Below are positions 23,913 through 33,007 of a stretch of 43,739 nt of DNA, in pieces (position 1 is the first letter of the stretch; the number at the start of each line of letters is the position of its first letter). The translations under genes and the position numbers were made by a program. The notes below the pieces were generated by a model, which did no database searches, was not told the origin of the DNA, and saw only the letters and a list, made by a program, of their open reading frames with translations. The stretch comes from Chitinophagaceae bacterium (GTDB taxonomy: Bacteria > Bacteroidota > Bacteroidia > Chitinophagales > Chitinophagaceae), in assembly GCA_004173355.1 (NCBI GenBank), contig SEAD01000026.1:1-43739 (forward strand), read 5' to 3'.

Positions 23913-26900
23913 TTAATTCTGACTCTGGTTCAGGTTCCTGAAATCAACGCTCACCAGCTTACTCACCCCCGGCTCCTGCATCGTAACCCCATAAATCACA
24001 TCCACGGTACTCATGGTCGTTTTGTTATGCGTCACGATAATGAACTGTGAGTTATCGCTGAACTGGCGGATCATATTGGTAAACTTGCTCACGTTCGCAT
24101 CATCGAGTGGTGCATCCACCTCATCCAGGATACAGAACGGCGCCGGTTTGATCAGGTAGATGGCAAACAGCAGCGCGGTTGCCGTTAGTGTACGTTCACC
24201 CCCACTGAGCTGTGTCAGTGATGTCGGACGTTTGCCTTTTGGCCTTGCAACTACTTCGATACCGGTCTCCGCAAGATTGTCCGGGTTATCAAGGATCAGG
24301 TCGCAATGGTCATCTTCGGTAAACAGAGTCTTGAACACCTTTATAAAGTTTTCTTTCACCGCGTTGAAAGTTTCAAGGAATTTCTGGTTTGCGGTAGCTT
24401 CCACTTCCTCGATCGTTTTCAGCAGGCTGTCCTTGGCATTGACGAGGTCGGTCTTCTGTTCAACAATGAACTCATACCTTTTCTTCATTTCCGTGTAAGC
24501 CTCAATCGCCGTGGGATTCACCTCACCGAGATTCTCCAGGCGTTTCTTCATGCGGTCTGCTTTTTCCTGGAGTTCTTCCTGTGAAATATCGTTGACACGC
24601 TCCTGGTCCAGGATATCCTCGAGTTTGATCCTGAATTCCACATCCAGCCGTTCTTTTGTGCCGGCAAGCTGGAGTTTCAGTTCATTGAGTTTATCCTTGA
24701 TAGCGGCGAGCAGGTGTTCAATCTGTTCTTTCTCTTTTACTTTCTGGCGAAGGCTGCTTTCTTTTTCACTCAGCTGGTTCCGCACGTTGTAATAGGCCTG
24801 GTCCGCTTCATTGAGTGCCGACTCTTCGGAGGCACGGTTCTTCATCATGTCTACCAGGTTGTCCTCGATCTCGAGAAGTAAACCGGCAGACTGTTCGATA
24901 TTCTGTTTTGTATCTGACAGGGAGGCGGTGTTGGTACCGATCTGCTGGGTAAGGTCCTGGAGCTGGTTGCTCTTGAATTCCAGTTCCTGTTTCAGTCCGC
25001 TGATCTTGCTCTGCTGGCGGGTGATCTGGAGATTGAATTCATTGTACTGCCTGCTCGAATCATTGTAAGCGGCTTCTTCCTGTTTGAAGCTGTCTTCCGC
25101 TTCATTGAGGCGGTTGGCATTCATCTGCAGGTCTTCGCTGAGTGTAGCCAGTTCCTGGCGGATACCTTCCACGGATGACTGCGTCCCGGAGAGTTGTGAA
25201 TTCAGTTCTTCCAGCCGGTTGAGTCCCTGGTTCTGAAGCGCCAGCAGGTTTTCCAGTTTATTATGCAGGGAAAACACCTGGTTCGTCGCCTGCTGGATTT
25301 CTTTTTCTGTTTCGCGGATCGCCGATTCGCGGAGGTCCTCGCTGAATGCAATTACTTCATTGTGGCGGGCCTGGATAGTCGCACGGAGTTGTTCCACTAC
25401 CCCGTCCTGGGTGATGATGTCCTCTTCCAGTTTTTCGAGGTTTTTGACGCGACCGATTTTTTTACCTTCGATCATACCCACGCTGCCACCCGTCAGTGAA
25501 TATTTTCCCTTGACATATTTACCGGTCTTTTCAATCACCACGAAACCATTGCTGTTGGCCAGCACATCGTCGTTATCGGCGATGTACACATTCCCCAGCA
25601 GGTGTTCCGCGAGACCTCGGTATTTTTCTTCCACCTCGATCACACTCATGGCAGGTGTGCCACCTTCCAGTGTGTGGCCGGGAGCAGATGCGGGTTGTTC
25701 GTTTATTTTATCCAGCAGGAAAAAGTTGGCCTTCCCCTTTTTGTTTTCGTCCAGCAGGCGAACAGCCTGGAGTCCTTCTGCAAGGTTGTTGACCACGTAG
25801 TAGCTCAGGTATGGCTCGAGTACATTTTCCACTGCCGTCCGGAACTCCTCCTTTACATACAGGATGTCCGAGAGGATGGGTGAAGTATGGTTCCAGTTGC
25901 TGTTGTTATGGAGGAATTTAACACTGTCCGGGTATCCTTCCATCGAATCGATCATGCTCTTGAGCAGGGCATGCTCGTTTTTCTTTGAATCCAGGATCCT
26001 CGTCTGGGCCGCGAGTTCATTGCGGAGCCCATCGAGGACAGACTGTGTCTGGAGTATCTGTTCCTTTGTATTTTCCTGGTGCTGTTGCAGCTGTTCAAGG
26101 TCGGTCTTGCGGACTTCGAGTTCCTTTTCTTTTGTCTCAAGATCTTCCGACAGCTGCTGGCGCTGGTCTTCGCGTTGTGCCCGCTCATTTTCGATCTGAT
26201 CGATAGCACGTTGCAGGTTCTGGATCGAGGTATCTGCTACGGCTACTTTTTTCTCTGCCTCAAACTGGCTGCGTTGTACCTGCTGGTGTTCACTGCGGAG
26301 CTCGTTCAGTTCTGTGCGTTTTTCATCGAGTGCGCTGCGTTTGGTATCCACCTGTGAACGCAATGTTTCGAGCTGGGATGTAAGTCCACCCATTGACTCT
26401 TCTTCCTCGCCGATCTGCAGGGTGGTGAAGTCAATGCTTTCCCCGATTCCCTTGATCTGGCCTTCGGCTTTCTGCAGGAAACCGCTCAGGTTACCCTCGC
26501 GTTCCCTCAGGTACTCGAGGCGCTGTGCAGCAAGGTTTTTTTCATTTTCCTTACTCCGGACTTTTTCCACCAGTTCATTGAATGCGTGCTGCATGCCCTG
26601 GAGCTGGCGTTCTTTTTCGATGAACCCCAGTTTTTCCTGTTCGAGGTACGCTTCCTGGCCGGCGATATCGGCTTCGAGTGCGATGCGTTTGTCGGTCTCG
26701 GTATCCTGTTGTTCGTTCAGCTCTTTATACGTCAGGTTGAAGCCTTCCAGCGCCGCCTTTGCGAGCTCGATGCTTACTTCCCGGTAGTCTTTTTTGATCT
26801 CGTGGTATTTCTCCGCCTTTTTTGCCTGGCTTTCGAGAGCTTTCAGCTGGTTATTGATCTCAAACAGCAGGTCCTCGATACGTGCCAGGTCCTGTTCCGT

Positions 26901-27449
26901 GGCGTCCAGCTTGGATTTCGCTTCCTTTTTCCGGGTTTTGTAAATGGAAATCCCGGCAGCCTGTTCCAGCATTTTGCGACGGCTGTTTTCCTTATCCTTG
27001 ATCAGGTCATCCACCATGTCCAGAGCAATGATTGCATAGGAGTCGGTACTTATACCGGTATCCATGAAAAGGTTCTGGATATCCTTGAGGCGGCACTGCA
27101 CATCATTCAAACGGTATTCCGATTCCCCGCTTTTATAGAATTTGCGGGTCACAGTGACCGTGCTGAATTCGGTGGGAAGCAGGTTCCGCGTATTTTCAAA
27201 AGTAAGGCTCACTTCCGCGAGACCACTGGCAGAACGGGTTTTGGAACCATTGAACACCAGGCTGTCGAGATTTTCACTTCGCAGCGAGCTGATTTTCTGT
27301 TCGCCGATCACCCATCGGATACTGTCCACGATATTCGATTTCCCACAGCCATTCGGACCCACAATCCCGGTGATGTTATCATCGAAATTCACGATCGTTT
27401 TATCGGCAAAGCTTTTAAAGCCCTTTATCTCCAAGCTCTTTAGTCTCAC
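23913..27449 (-). CDS. smc: Chromosome segregation protein SMC
   Basis: An 1178-residue SMC ATPase from GTG 27449 (MRLKSLEIKGFKSFADKT). The Walker A is GPNGCGKSN (residues 31-39), with a QLxxxR-type region after it. Long coiled coils run about 165-500 and 660-1000, rich in Glu, Gln, Lys and Leu. The hinge lies near 510-640 (SMIDSMEGYPDSVKFL...; LSDILYVKEEFRTAVENVLEPYLSYYVV; GGSVGMIEGKKIG). The ABC signature LSGGERTLTA is near 1081 and Walker B CILDEVDAPLDDANV near 1106. SMC dimers with ScpA/ScpB organise and separate replicated chromosomes. ScpAB are not next to it here. It stands on its own on the minus strand. Confidence 0.98.
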   Translation of the reverse strand: MRLKSLEIKGFKSFADKTIVNFDDNITGIVGPNGCGKSNIVDSIRWVIGEQKISSLRSENLDSLVFNGSKTRSASGLAEVSLTFENTRNLLPTEFSTVTVTRKFYKSGESEYRLNDVQCRLKDIQNLFMDTGISTDSYAIIALDMVDDLIKDKENSRRKMLEQAAGISIYKTRKKEAKSKLDATEQDLARIEDLLFEINNQLKALESQAKKAEKYHEIKKDYREVSIELAKAALEGFNLTYKELNEQQDTETDKRIALEADIAGQEAYLEQEKLGFIEKERQLQGMQHAFNELVEKVRSKENEKNLAAQRLEYLREREGNLSGFLQKAEGQIKGIGESIDFTTLQIGEEEESMGGLTSQLETLRSQVDTKRSALDEKRTELNELRSEHQQVQRSQFEAEKKVAVADTSIQNLQRAIDQIENERAQREDQRQQLSEDLETKEKELEVRKTDLEQLQQHQENTKEQILQTQSVLDGLRNELAAQTRILDSKKNEHALLKSMIDSMEGYPDSVKFLHNNSNWNHTSPILSDILYVKEEFRTAVENVLEPYLSYYVVNNLAEGLQAVRLLDENKKGKANFFLLDKINEQPASAPGHTLEGGTPAMSVIEVEEKYRGLAEHLLGNVYIADNDDVLANSNGFVVIEKTGKYVKGKYSLTGGSVGMIEGKKIGRVKNLEKLEEDIITQDGVVEQLRATIQARHNEVIAFSEDLRESAIRETEKEIQQATNQVFSLHNKLENLLALQNQGLNRLEELNSQLSGTQSSVEGIRQELATLSEDLQMNANRLNEAEDSFKQEEAAYNDSSRQYNEFNLQITRQQSKISGLKQELEFKSNQLQDLTQQIGTNTASLSDTKQNIEQSAGLLLEIEDNLVDMMKNRASEESALNEADQAYYNVRNQLSEKESSLRQKVKEKEQIEHLLAAIKDKLNELKLQLAGTKERLDVEFRIKLEDILDQERVNDISQEELQEKADRMKKRLENLGEVNPTAIEAYTEMKKRYEFIVEQKTDLVNAKDSLLKTIEEVEATANQKFLETFNAVKENFIKVFKTLFTEDDHCDLILDNPDNLAETGIEVVARPKGKRPTSLTQLSGGERTLTATALLFAIYLIKPAPFCILDEVDAPLDDANVSKFTNMIRQFSDNSQFIIVTHNKTTMSTVDVIYGVTMQEPGVSKLVSVDFRNLNQSQN

Positions 27450-27515
27450 GGTATAATGTTTAAGTCAGACGGCGAATATACTGGAAGGCCCAGTAATAAC
27501 TCATTTGCCCATCCC

Positions 27516-27571
27516 CTGTTTATACACAGGCAATGGTGGAAAATGTGGGTATATTTTTATATGTGGAAAAC
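27516..27571. other. Cluster of DnaA-box-like sequences (candidate oriC-like or DnaA-regulated site)
   Basis: Two 9-mers fit TTWTNCACA: TTATACACA (27520-27528, plus strand) and TTTTCCACA (27562-27570, minus strand). Between them, two close variants on the minus strand, TTTTCCACC (27535-27543) and ATACCCACA (27544-27552), and an AT-rich stretch ATATTTTTATAT. The first box also sits inside an imperfect inverted repeat CCTGTTTATACACAGG. The density is above chance for a 55-base stretch, but an origin is only a hypothesis. Confidence 0.35.
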
Positions 27572-27629
27572 AGCCCGTCCGGGGCGTAAAACCACGCGGG
27601 AATGGCCGGGGATGGTGTTAACGCAAACA

Positions 27630-27652
27630 GGGCATCCCTGTCTGGGATGCCC
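27630..27652. terminator. Inverted repeat, possible terminator of the 27680 gene
   Basis: Perfect 9-bp stem GGGCATCCC (27630-27638) / GGGATGCCC (27644-27652), loop TGTCT. It lies 27 bases past the stop of the minus-strand gene at 27680 but has only a weak T tail on that strand. Confidence 0.5.
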
Positions 27653-27679
27653 GTATGTACTATCTGTTCCGGAGGGGAT

Positions 27680-28075
27680 TTATTTTACTTCGGCGTCGCT
27701 GTCCACCTGCTGTTCTTCAGGCTGGGCTTCGGGTTCGGCTTTTGCCTCCGCTTCTGCACCCGGTGCATCGTGGTTTTCAATCACGAGGGTGCAGTTTTTT
27801 GCCAGGGCAAAAGTATAGTGCCCGCTGCGGATGATGCCTTTGGTCACCTGGTCCTCATTGAGGATTTCCAGGAGTTCTGCCGCGATTGCGGGGAGTTTCA
27901 GCACGCTGTATTTTCCTTCCGTGACTTCAATGGAAAAGGTCAGGGACGGCTTTCGGGTCTTGGAATACTTGAGGAAATCAACCTGGTTGAGGGCTACGGA
28001 TTGGGTGCCTGTCGCAGATTTTTTCAGCAGTAACCGGATTAGTGGGAGGTATTTCCTCCAGGTGTAGGTATACAT
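27680..28075 (-). CDS. Conserved-looking hypothetical protein with acidic tail
   Basis: A 131-residue protein, no signal peptide. A folded part of about 95 residues starts MYTYTWRKYLPLIRLLLKKS, with basic patches and a segment KLPAIAAELLEILNEDQVTKGIIRSGHYTFALAKNCTLVIENH. From about residue 104 it changes to an Ala/Glu/Gln/Pro-rich acidic tail ending VDSDAEVK. Not recognised as any named family. The acidic tail could mimic nucleic acid or be a disordered linker. Neighbours: smc downstream on the same strand, coiled-coil gene upstream (109-base gap). Confidence 0.75.
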   Translation of the reverse strand: MYTYTWRKYLPLIRLLLKKSATGTQSVALNQVDFLKYSKTRKPSLTFSIEVTEGKYSVLKLPAIAAELLEILNEDQVTKGIIRSGHYTFALAKNCTLVIENHDAPGAEAEAKAEPEAQPEEQQVDSDAEVK

Positions 28076-28184
28076 GTCGAAAAATATTTTAATTCAATTA
28101 TTATAGTCCTGTTAGTGGGCGGAAATATAGATAATTATCGGGAGCAGGCAATGCGTTCTTTGAAACCCTTTACGGGCGTGGGTC

Positions 28185-28565
28185 CTACCGGACCTTTTTT
28201 ACAAACCGCGTGAAGCGGTCCTGCAATTCCTGCAGTCGTTCCTCCAGTCCGGAGTACCTTGTGAGTAACACTTCGTGTTCGGCCAGGGTGTCATCATTCA
28301 GGTGTCCATTTTTCACATTAAACTCAAAATCCGTTTTTTTGAGGTGAGTTTTAATGGAATGTTTGAGATCGTGGATGTTGACCAGCTGTACGTGAAACTG
28401 GTTGTGCAGCTGTTCCAGGTCGCGCAGCTGGTCAGTGGTCAGTTCCCTCGCCGCGAGCTGCTGCAACTGGTGCTGGCAATCGTTAAGTTTTTCCCGGTGT
28501 TCCCTGAGCCGGTCGCGCCAGGCAGTGCAGTTGTCGGAAATAACAGTTGTTTCAACCTGAATCAT
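28185..28565 (-). CDS. Hypothetical protein with predicted helical/coiled-coil structure
   Basis: A 126-residue protein, nearly all helical by composition: DRLREHREKLNDCQHQLQQLAA (about 19-40), TTDQLRDLEQLHNQFHVQLVNIHDLKHSIKTHLKK and LEERLQELQDRFTRFVKKV at the C-terminus, with heptad-like Leu spacing and no signal peptide. Not recognised. It may form a coiled-coil dimer. It lies between the 27680 gene and dnaG (divergent). Confidence 0.75.
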   Translation of the reverse strand: MIQVETTVISDNCTAWRDRLREHREKLNDCQHQLQQLAARELTTDQLRDLEQLHNQFHVQLVNIHDLKHSIKTHLKKTDFEFNVKNGHLNDDTLAEHEVLLTRYSGLEERLQELQDRFTRFVKKVR

Positions 28566-28769
28566 TGTTTTTGATTTGAAGGTGAATAATCTGTGAACCG
28601 GTGGTAATTTTCAGATGGCTACTGTAATTTAATGAAGTTTCGGATTAAAACCCGTCCCGCGGCCGGGTTATTTAACAGGACCCGGCGCTGGTGCGGGGTT
28701 TAGGGGTATCCGCTTACGGTTAGCCAGCTGTCGAGCGGCAGCTGCTGCTCTAATTACCATCGGGCAGGT

Positions 28770-28777
28770 TATCTTTG
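28770..28777 (+). promoter_or_regulatory. -7 element TATCTTTG before dnaG
   Basis: Perfect TAnnTTTG ending 10 bases before ATG 28788, giving a very short predicted leader. No -33 TTTG at the right distance. Confidence 0.45.
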
Positions 28778-28787
28778 CCGGCCAGGC

Positions 28788-30818
28788 ATGATTTCACAGG
28801 ATACCATACAGCAGATTCTCAGCCGCATCGATATCATCGATGTGGTGGGAAGTTTCGTAAAACTCAAACGCCGGGGAACGAATTACATCGGGAACTGCCC
28901 GTTTCACAACGAAAAGACCCCCTCGTTTACCGTTTCCCCGAGCAAGGAGATTTACAAATGTTTCGGCTGCGGTAAAAGCGGCAACACCATCAGTTTTGTG
29001 ATGGAACACGAGAAATACAGCTATGTGGATGCGCTGAAATGGCTGGCTGCCCGCTACAATATCACGATCGAGGAAACTTTTGTGAGTGATGAACAGCGCC
29101 AGCAGTACCAGGTTGCCGATAGCCTGTACATCGTCAACAATTTTGCCCAGGAATTTTTCAGCCGGATGTTGCTGGAATCCGAGGAGGGACAGGATATCGG
29201 ACTGTCGTATTTCCGGGAACGCGGTTTCAGGGAAGAGATTATCCGGAAATTCCAGCTGGGTTATTCCCCGGAGGCGCGGGACAGCTTTACAAAGGAGGCG
29301 CTAGCGAAACAATTCAATCCCGAGGTACTGCTCAAAACCGGATTGGTCAACAACCGGAATGAACAGCTCCAGGACAATTACCGCGGACGGGTGATCTTCC
29401 CGGTACACAACCAAAGTGGGAAGGTGCTTGGTTTTGGTGCTAGGATCCTGAAGAAGAATGACCGCGCCCCGAAATATATCAACACGCCCGAGAACGAGAT
29501 TTATGTAAAAAGTAAAATCCTGTATGGGGCATACCAGGCAAGGACCGCTATCGACAAAGCCGATGAATGCCTGCTGGTGGAAGGGTACACCGATGTAGTG
29601 TCGCTGCACCAGGCAGGTATTGAGAACGTAGTGGCATCGGGTGGTACTTCCCTTACAACCGACCAGATCCGGCTGGTACGTAAGTACACCAACAATCTCA
29701 CGATCATTTATGACGGTGATGCCGCCGGTGTGAAAGCCGCGCTGCGCGGACTTGATATGGCCGTTGAAGAAGGCCTGAATGTGAGGCTGGTACTGATTCC
29801 CGACAAGGAAGACCCTGACAGTTATGTCAACAAACTCGGCGCAGCGGCATTCAGCGAATTCGTGCAGAAAAACAAACGCGACTTCATCCTGTTCCAGCTT
29901 GAAGTGGCATTGAATGATGCCGGGACCGACAGCACAAAAAAACAGGAAGTGGTCAACCGCATGGCGGAAACCATTTCAAGGATTAACAAAACGGAAGACT
30001 TCACCCGCCAGCAGGATTATATCAAACAGGTTGCGGAAATCCTCAAGATCGATGAGGGCGGGATGCACTCGCTGGTCAACAAGTTTATCCGCGACCGGAT
30101 CAGTACCCAGGAACGCAAACAGCCTTTTGAGGATGCAAAGGCCCATGAGGAGAACGCACGCAAGGCACAGGAAACCGATTATGATGAAACCACTTTCAAC
30201 CTCCTTTTCAGGGATGAGATGCAGGAGCGCGAGATTGCGCGGATCCTCCTGGAGTATGGAGTGAAACAATATAATGCAGACCTCAAGGTAGGCGAATACA
30301 TCATGGCTGAATTACCCGATGAAAGCCTGATGGATAATGCGGACGTGATGAAACTCATCAACGCATTCAAGTACCTGCTTGAAAATAATCCGGACGGACT
30401 GAGCAAGAACTATTTCATCTACCACGAAGACAGCCAGCTCAGCACCCTCGCGGTCTCCCTGCTCAATTTCCCATACGAGGAAAGTGAACGATGGAAGAAA
30501 AAGGCATCCGGCGGTGGCTTCAGCCAGCGGCTGTTCCAGCAGAGCTACGAAGATTTTATCCGTGCGCTGGCACCCGACAACGAAGAGGCATTGGGAAAAT
30601 TCATGAAGATGGATGAAGACCGTACACATGAACAGGTGGACTCGGCCATTAATTACCTGAAGCTGCGCAAGATCAAACGCATGCTGCTGGAAAACCAGCA
30701 GGACATGGAGAAAGAACACACTGCTGATGAACGCGACATGCTGCAGCAGACACATGCCCACCTGAAACAAATGGAAATCGACCTGGTGAAATCACTGGGA
30801 ACAGTAGTGATCAAATAG
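28788..30818 (+). CDS. dnaG: DNA primase DnaG
   Basis: A 676-residue protein from ATG 28788. It makes RNA primers for replication forks together with the DnaB helicase. The zinc-binding CHC2 finger uses Cys37, His40 (CPFH), Cys58 and Cys61 (CFGCGKSG). The catalytic core holds FPVHNQSGKVLGFGARIL and KILYGAYQARTAI (about 205-260), then TOPRIM motifs LLVEGYTDVVSLHQAG and TIIYDGDAAGVKAALRGLDMA with catalytic Glu and Asp residues. The C-terminal helicase-binding part (about 430-676) is longer and more divergent than in E. coli, as is usual in Bacteroidota. It converges with purM after only 4 bases. Confidence 0.97.
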   Translation: MISQDTIQQILSRIDIIDVVGSFVKLKRRGTNYIGNCPFHNEKTPSFTVSPSKEIYKCFGCGKSGNTISFVMEHEKYSYVDALKWLAARYNITIEETFVSDEQRQQYQVADSLYIVNNFAQEFFSRMLLESEEGQDIGLSYFRERGFREEIIRKFQLGYSPEARDSFTKEALAKQFNPEVLLKTGLVNNRNEQLQDNYRGRVIFPVHNQSGKVLGFGARILKKNDRAPKYINTPENEIYVKSKILYGAYQARTAIDKADECLLVEGYTDVVSLHQAGIENVVASGGTSLTTDQIRLVRKYTNNLTIIYDGDAAGVKAALRGLDMAVEEGLNVRLVLIPDKEDPDSYVNKLGAAAFSEFVQKNKRDFILFQLEVALNDAGTDSTKKQEVVNRMAETISRINKTEDFTRQQDYIKQVAEILKIDEGGMHSLVNKFIRDRISTQERKQPFEDAKAHEENARKAQETDYDETTFNLLFRDEMQEREIARILLEYGVKQYNADLKVGEYIMAELPDESLMDNADVMKLINAFKYLLENNPDGLSKNYFIYHEDSQLSTLAVSLLNFPYEESERWKKKASGGGFSQRLFQQSYEDFIRALAPDNEEALGKFMKMDEDRTHEQVDSAINYLKLRKIKRMLLENQQDMEKEHTADERDMLQQTHAHLKQMEIDLVKSLGTVVIK

Positions 30819-30822
30819 GCAA

Positions 30823-31992
30823 TCAGTATTCCACCACGCCGCCCGGCGTGTGGACCCGTAATTCCTTTTTGGACGACTCTTCCACCCTGCCAATCACCCT
30901 GGCATCCACACCGAATTTTTGTGCGATGGCTATCAGTGCAGGGGCCGCTGATTCATTGGTATAAATCTCCAGCCGCGTACCCATATTAAACACCTGGTAC
31001 ATCTCGCGATCATCCGCACCACTGCTCTGACGGATAAGGTCAAATATCACCGGTGGGGTAAACAATGCATCTTTCACCACACGCATATTTCCCGGCAGGT
31101 ATTTCAGGCACTTGGTCTGTCCCCCGCCACTGCAGTGGATAAGGCCATACACATTCCCGAAATGTTTTTCAAGGATTTCTTTCATCACTGGTGCAAACGT
31201 ACGCGTGGGTGAAAGTAAAAGTTTACCAATTGTTGTTGTACCGCTCCCGGTCTCCACTTCATCTGTGAGCCGGTGTTTACCGATATATACCACCGAGGGG
31301 TCAAGCGCGGTGTTGTAGGATTCGGGGAAATTTTCTGCGTAATAACTGTTGAGGATATCGTGCCTTGCGCTGGTCAGCCCATTGCTTGCGATACTGCTGT
31401 TAGGCTCGGATTCGTAAGTTGCCTGGCCATACCCGCAGAGACCCACGATCACGTTGCCCGGCTGGATCAGGTCGTTGGTGACCAGCCGGTTTTTCGGCCA
31501 GCGGGAGGTCATGGTACCATTGACTGCGATGCTGCGCACCACATCTCCCACATCCGCGGTTTCCCCGCCCATGAAGGTGATATTTACCCCGAACGATTTC
31601 ATGGTATCAAAAAAAGCCTGGCTGCCATTGATTACGGCCTCCAGTACCTCGGCGGGGATCAGGTGTTTGTTGCGGTCGATCGTGGAGGAGAAAATGATCT
31701 GGTCGTAAATGCCCACACAGAGCATGTCGTCAAGGTTCATTACAATCGCGTCCTGTGCAATGCCCTTCCAGACGGATACATCCCCTGTTTCCTTCCAGTA
31801 GAGATAGGCGAGGATGCTTTTGGTACCTGCGCCGTCTGCATGCATGATATTCACCCAATCCCTGTCACCCGAGAGTACGTCCGGATAGACCTTGCAGAAT
31901 GCATTTTTATAAAGTCCCTGGTCGAGGTGGCGGGTGGCCGCGTGGACCTCTTCCTTCTGGGCGGATACGCCCCTTTTTGAATACAGGCTCAT
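30823..31992 (-). CDS. purM: Phosphoribosylformylglycinamidine cyclo-ligase (AIR synthase)
   Basis: A 389-residue protein; it uses ATP to close the imidazole ring of FGAM to AIR in purine synthesis. Motifs seen: DGAGTKSILAYLYWK (about 53-67), LDDMLCVG, ITFMGGETADVGDVV (about 140-154, phosphate loop), SIASNGLTSARHDIL, LIHCSGGGQTKCLKYLPGN and YQVFNMGTRLEIYT. It is about 40 residues longer than E. coli PurM, with an extended N-terminal part, a form common in Bacteroidota. It has a promoter upstream diverging from ribF and ends 4 bases from dnaG. Confidence 0.95.
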   Translation of the reverse strand: MSLYSKRGVSAQKEEVHAATRHLDQGLYKNAFCKVYPDVLSGDRDWVNIMHADGAGTKSILAYLYWKETGDVSVWKGIAQDAIVMNLDDMLCVGIYDQIIFSSTIDRNKHLIPAEVLEAVINGSQAFFDTMKSFGVNITFMGGETADVGDVVRSIAVNGTMTSRWPKNRLVTNDLIQPGNVIVGLCGYGQATYESEPNSSIASNGLTSARHDILNSYYAENFPESYNTALDPSVVYIGKHRLTDEVETGSGTTTIGKLLLSPTRTFAPVMKEILEKHFGNVYGLIHCSGGGQTKCLKYLPGNMRVVKDALFTPPVIFDLIRQSSGADDREMYQVFNMGTRLEIYTNESAAPALIAIAQKFGVDARVIGRVEESSKKELRVHTPGGVVEY

Positions 31993-32008
31993 GGGTGAAA
32001 TTGAGCCG

Positions 32009-32039
32009 CAAAACTAACCAATCGGCGTGCAACGAACAA
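32009..32039 (-). promoter_or_regulatory. Bacteroidota-type promoter for purM
   Basis: On the minus strand TTG (32037-32039) and TAGTTTTG (32009-32016), a TAnnTTTG match, are spaced by 20 bases. It lies 17 bases upstream of the purM ATG and 31 bases from the ribF -7 box. Confidence 0.6.
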
Positions 32040-32047
32040 TTTTCGAT

Positions 32048-32055
32048 TAGCTTTG
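32048..32055 (+). promoter_or_regulatory. -7 element TAGCTTTG before ribF
   Basis: Perfect TAnnTTTG ending 13 bases before ATG 32069; the -33 region overlaps the divergent purM promoter and has no clear TTTG. Confidence 0.45.
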
Positions 32056-32068
32056 CCGGATAATAATT

Positions 32069-32998
32069 ATGCAGGTACATAAAGACCTAGACCAGTTACC
32101 CTCCTTCCGCAATGCAGTCGTGACCATCGGCACCTTTGATGGTGTACATCTCGGACACCGGCAGGTAATTGAGCGTCTCAACACCCAGGCCCGTGTAACC
32201 GGTGGCGAATCCGTGATCATCACTTTCCACCCGCATCCACGCAGGATCGTATCATCCGCCATCCTCGGGATCCGGCTGATCAATACACTGGATGAAAAAC
32301 TGGAATTACTCCGGGATGCGGGAGTGGATCATGTGGTGGTGGTACCGTTTACTGAAGCATTTGCCAACCAGCCGGCGGAAGAGTATATCCGCAATTTCCT
32401 CGTAGGGCGTTTCCATCCGCATACCGTGATCATCGGGTACGACCACCGGTTTGGCCGCGACCGCAAGGGGGATTACCGCCTGCTCGAACAGTATGCACCA
32501 AAGCTGGGTTTCCAGTTGCAGGAAATTCCCAAACACCTGCTCAATGATATCGGTATCAGTTCAACGCGGATCCGTGAAGCCATGCTCAACGGTCAGCCGG
32601 GTACCGCGGCAAGCTTGCTTGGATATGAATTCTTTTTTTCGGGACTGGTGGTGGATGGTGATAAACTCGGGCGCCAGCTGGGCTACCCAACTGCCAACCT
32701 TCGTGTGGAAGACGAGGAAAAACTGGTTCCGGCCAACGGAATATATGCTGTTTATGCTTCGCTTGAAAATGTACCGGAACGGATCAGGGGCATGATGAGT
32801 ATTGGCTTCCGGCCGACGGTGGATGGGAAAAAGCGGGTCATTGAAGTCAATCTCTTCGATTTCAACCGCGATATTTATGGACAGCACCTGCGGGTTTATA
32901 CAAAAAAATACCTCCGGGAAGAAGTGAAATTTGATTCGCTGGACGCGCTGGTAAAACAGATCGACCAGGACAAACTGGACAGTCTCGCTGTCCTGTAA
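32069..32998 (+). CDS. ribF: Bifunctional riboflavin kinase / FAD synthetase RibF
   Basis: A 309-residue protein that converts riboflavin to FMN and then FAD. The N-terminal adenylyltransferase domain has VTIGTFDGVHLGHRQVIE (about 17-34, nucleotide-binding HxGH), TFHPHPR, and VIIGYDHRFGRDRKGDY (about 114-130). ISSTRIREAM is the family motif before the kinase domain. The C-terminal riboflavin kinase domain includes GLVVDGDKLGRQLGYPTANL, PANGIYAVYA, SIGFRPTVDG and EVNLFDFNRDIYG. Expressed divergently from purM, and ending at a strong hairpin. Confidence 0.97.
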   Translation: MQVHKDLDQLPSFRNAVVTIGTFDGVHLGHRQVIERLNTQARVTGGESVIITFHPHPRRIVSSAILGIRLINTLDEKLELLRDAGVDHVVVVPFTEAFANQPAEEYIRNFLVGRFHPHTVIIGYDHRFGRDRKGDYRLLEQYAPKLGFQLQEIPKHLLNDIGISSTRIREAMLNGQPGTAASLLGYEFFFSGLVVDGDKLGRQLGYPTANLRVEDEEKLVPANGIYAVYASLENVPERIRGMMSIGFRPTVDGKKRVIEVNLFDFNRDIYGQHLRVYTKKYLREEVKFDSLDALVKQIDQDKLDSLAVL

Positions 32999-33007
32999 AT
33001 CAAGGGC

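Larger units (their letters stand above)
27450..27679. other. Intergenic region upstream of smc with DnaA-box-like cluster
   Basis: No gene seen. It holds DnaA-box-like 9-mers between 27520 and 27570 and an AT-rich core, described below, plus a hairpin at 27630-27652. Confidence 0.6.

Noticed and set aside
26586-27443. A long (285-codon) plus-strand frame opposite smc
   Set aside because: smc is unmistakable on the minus strand; this frame is rich in Phe and Leu because it mirrors Glu/Lys codons of the coiled coils.
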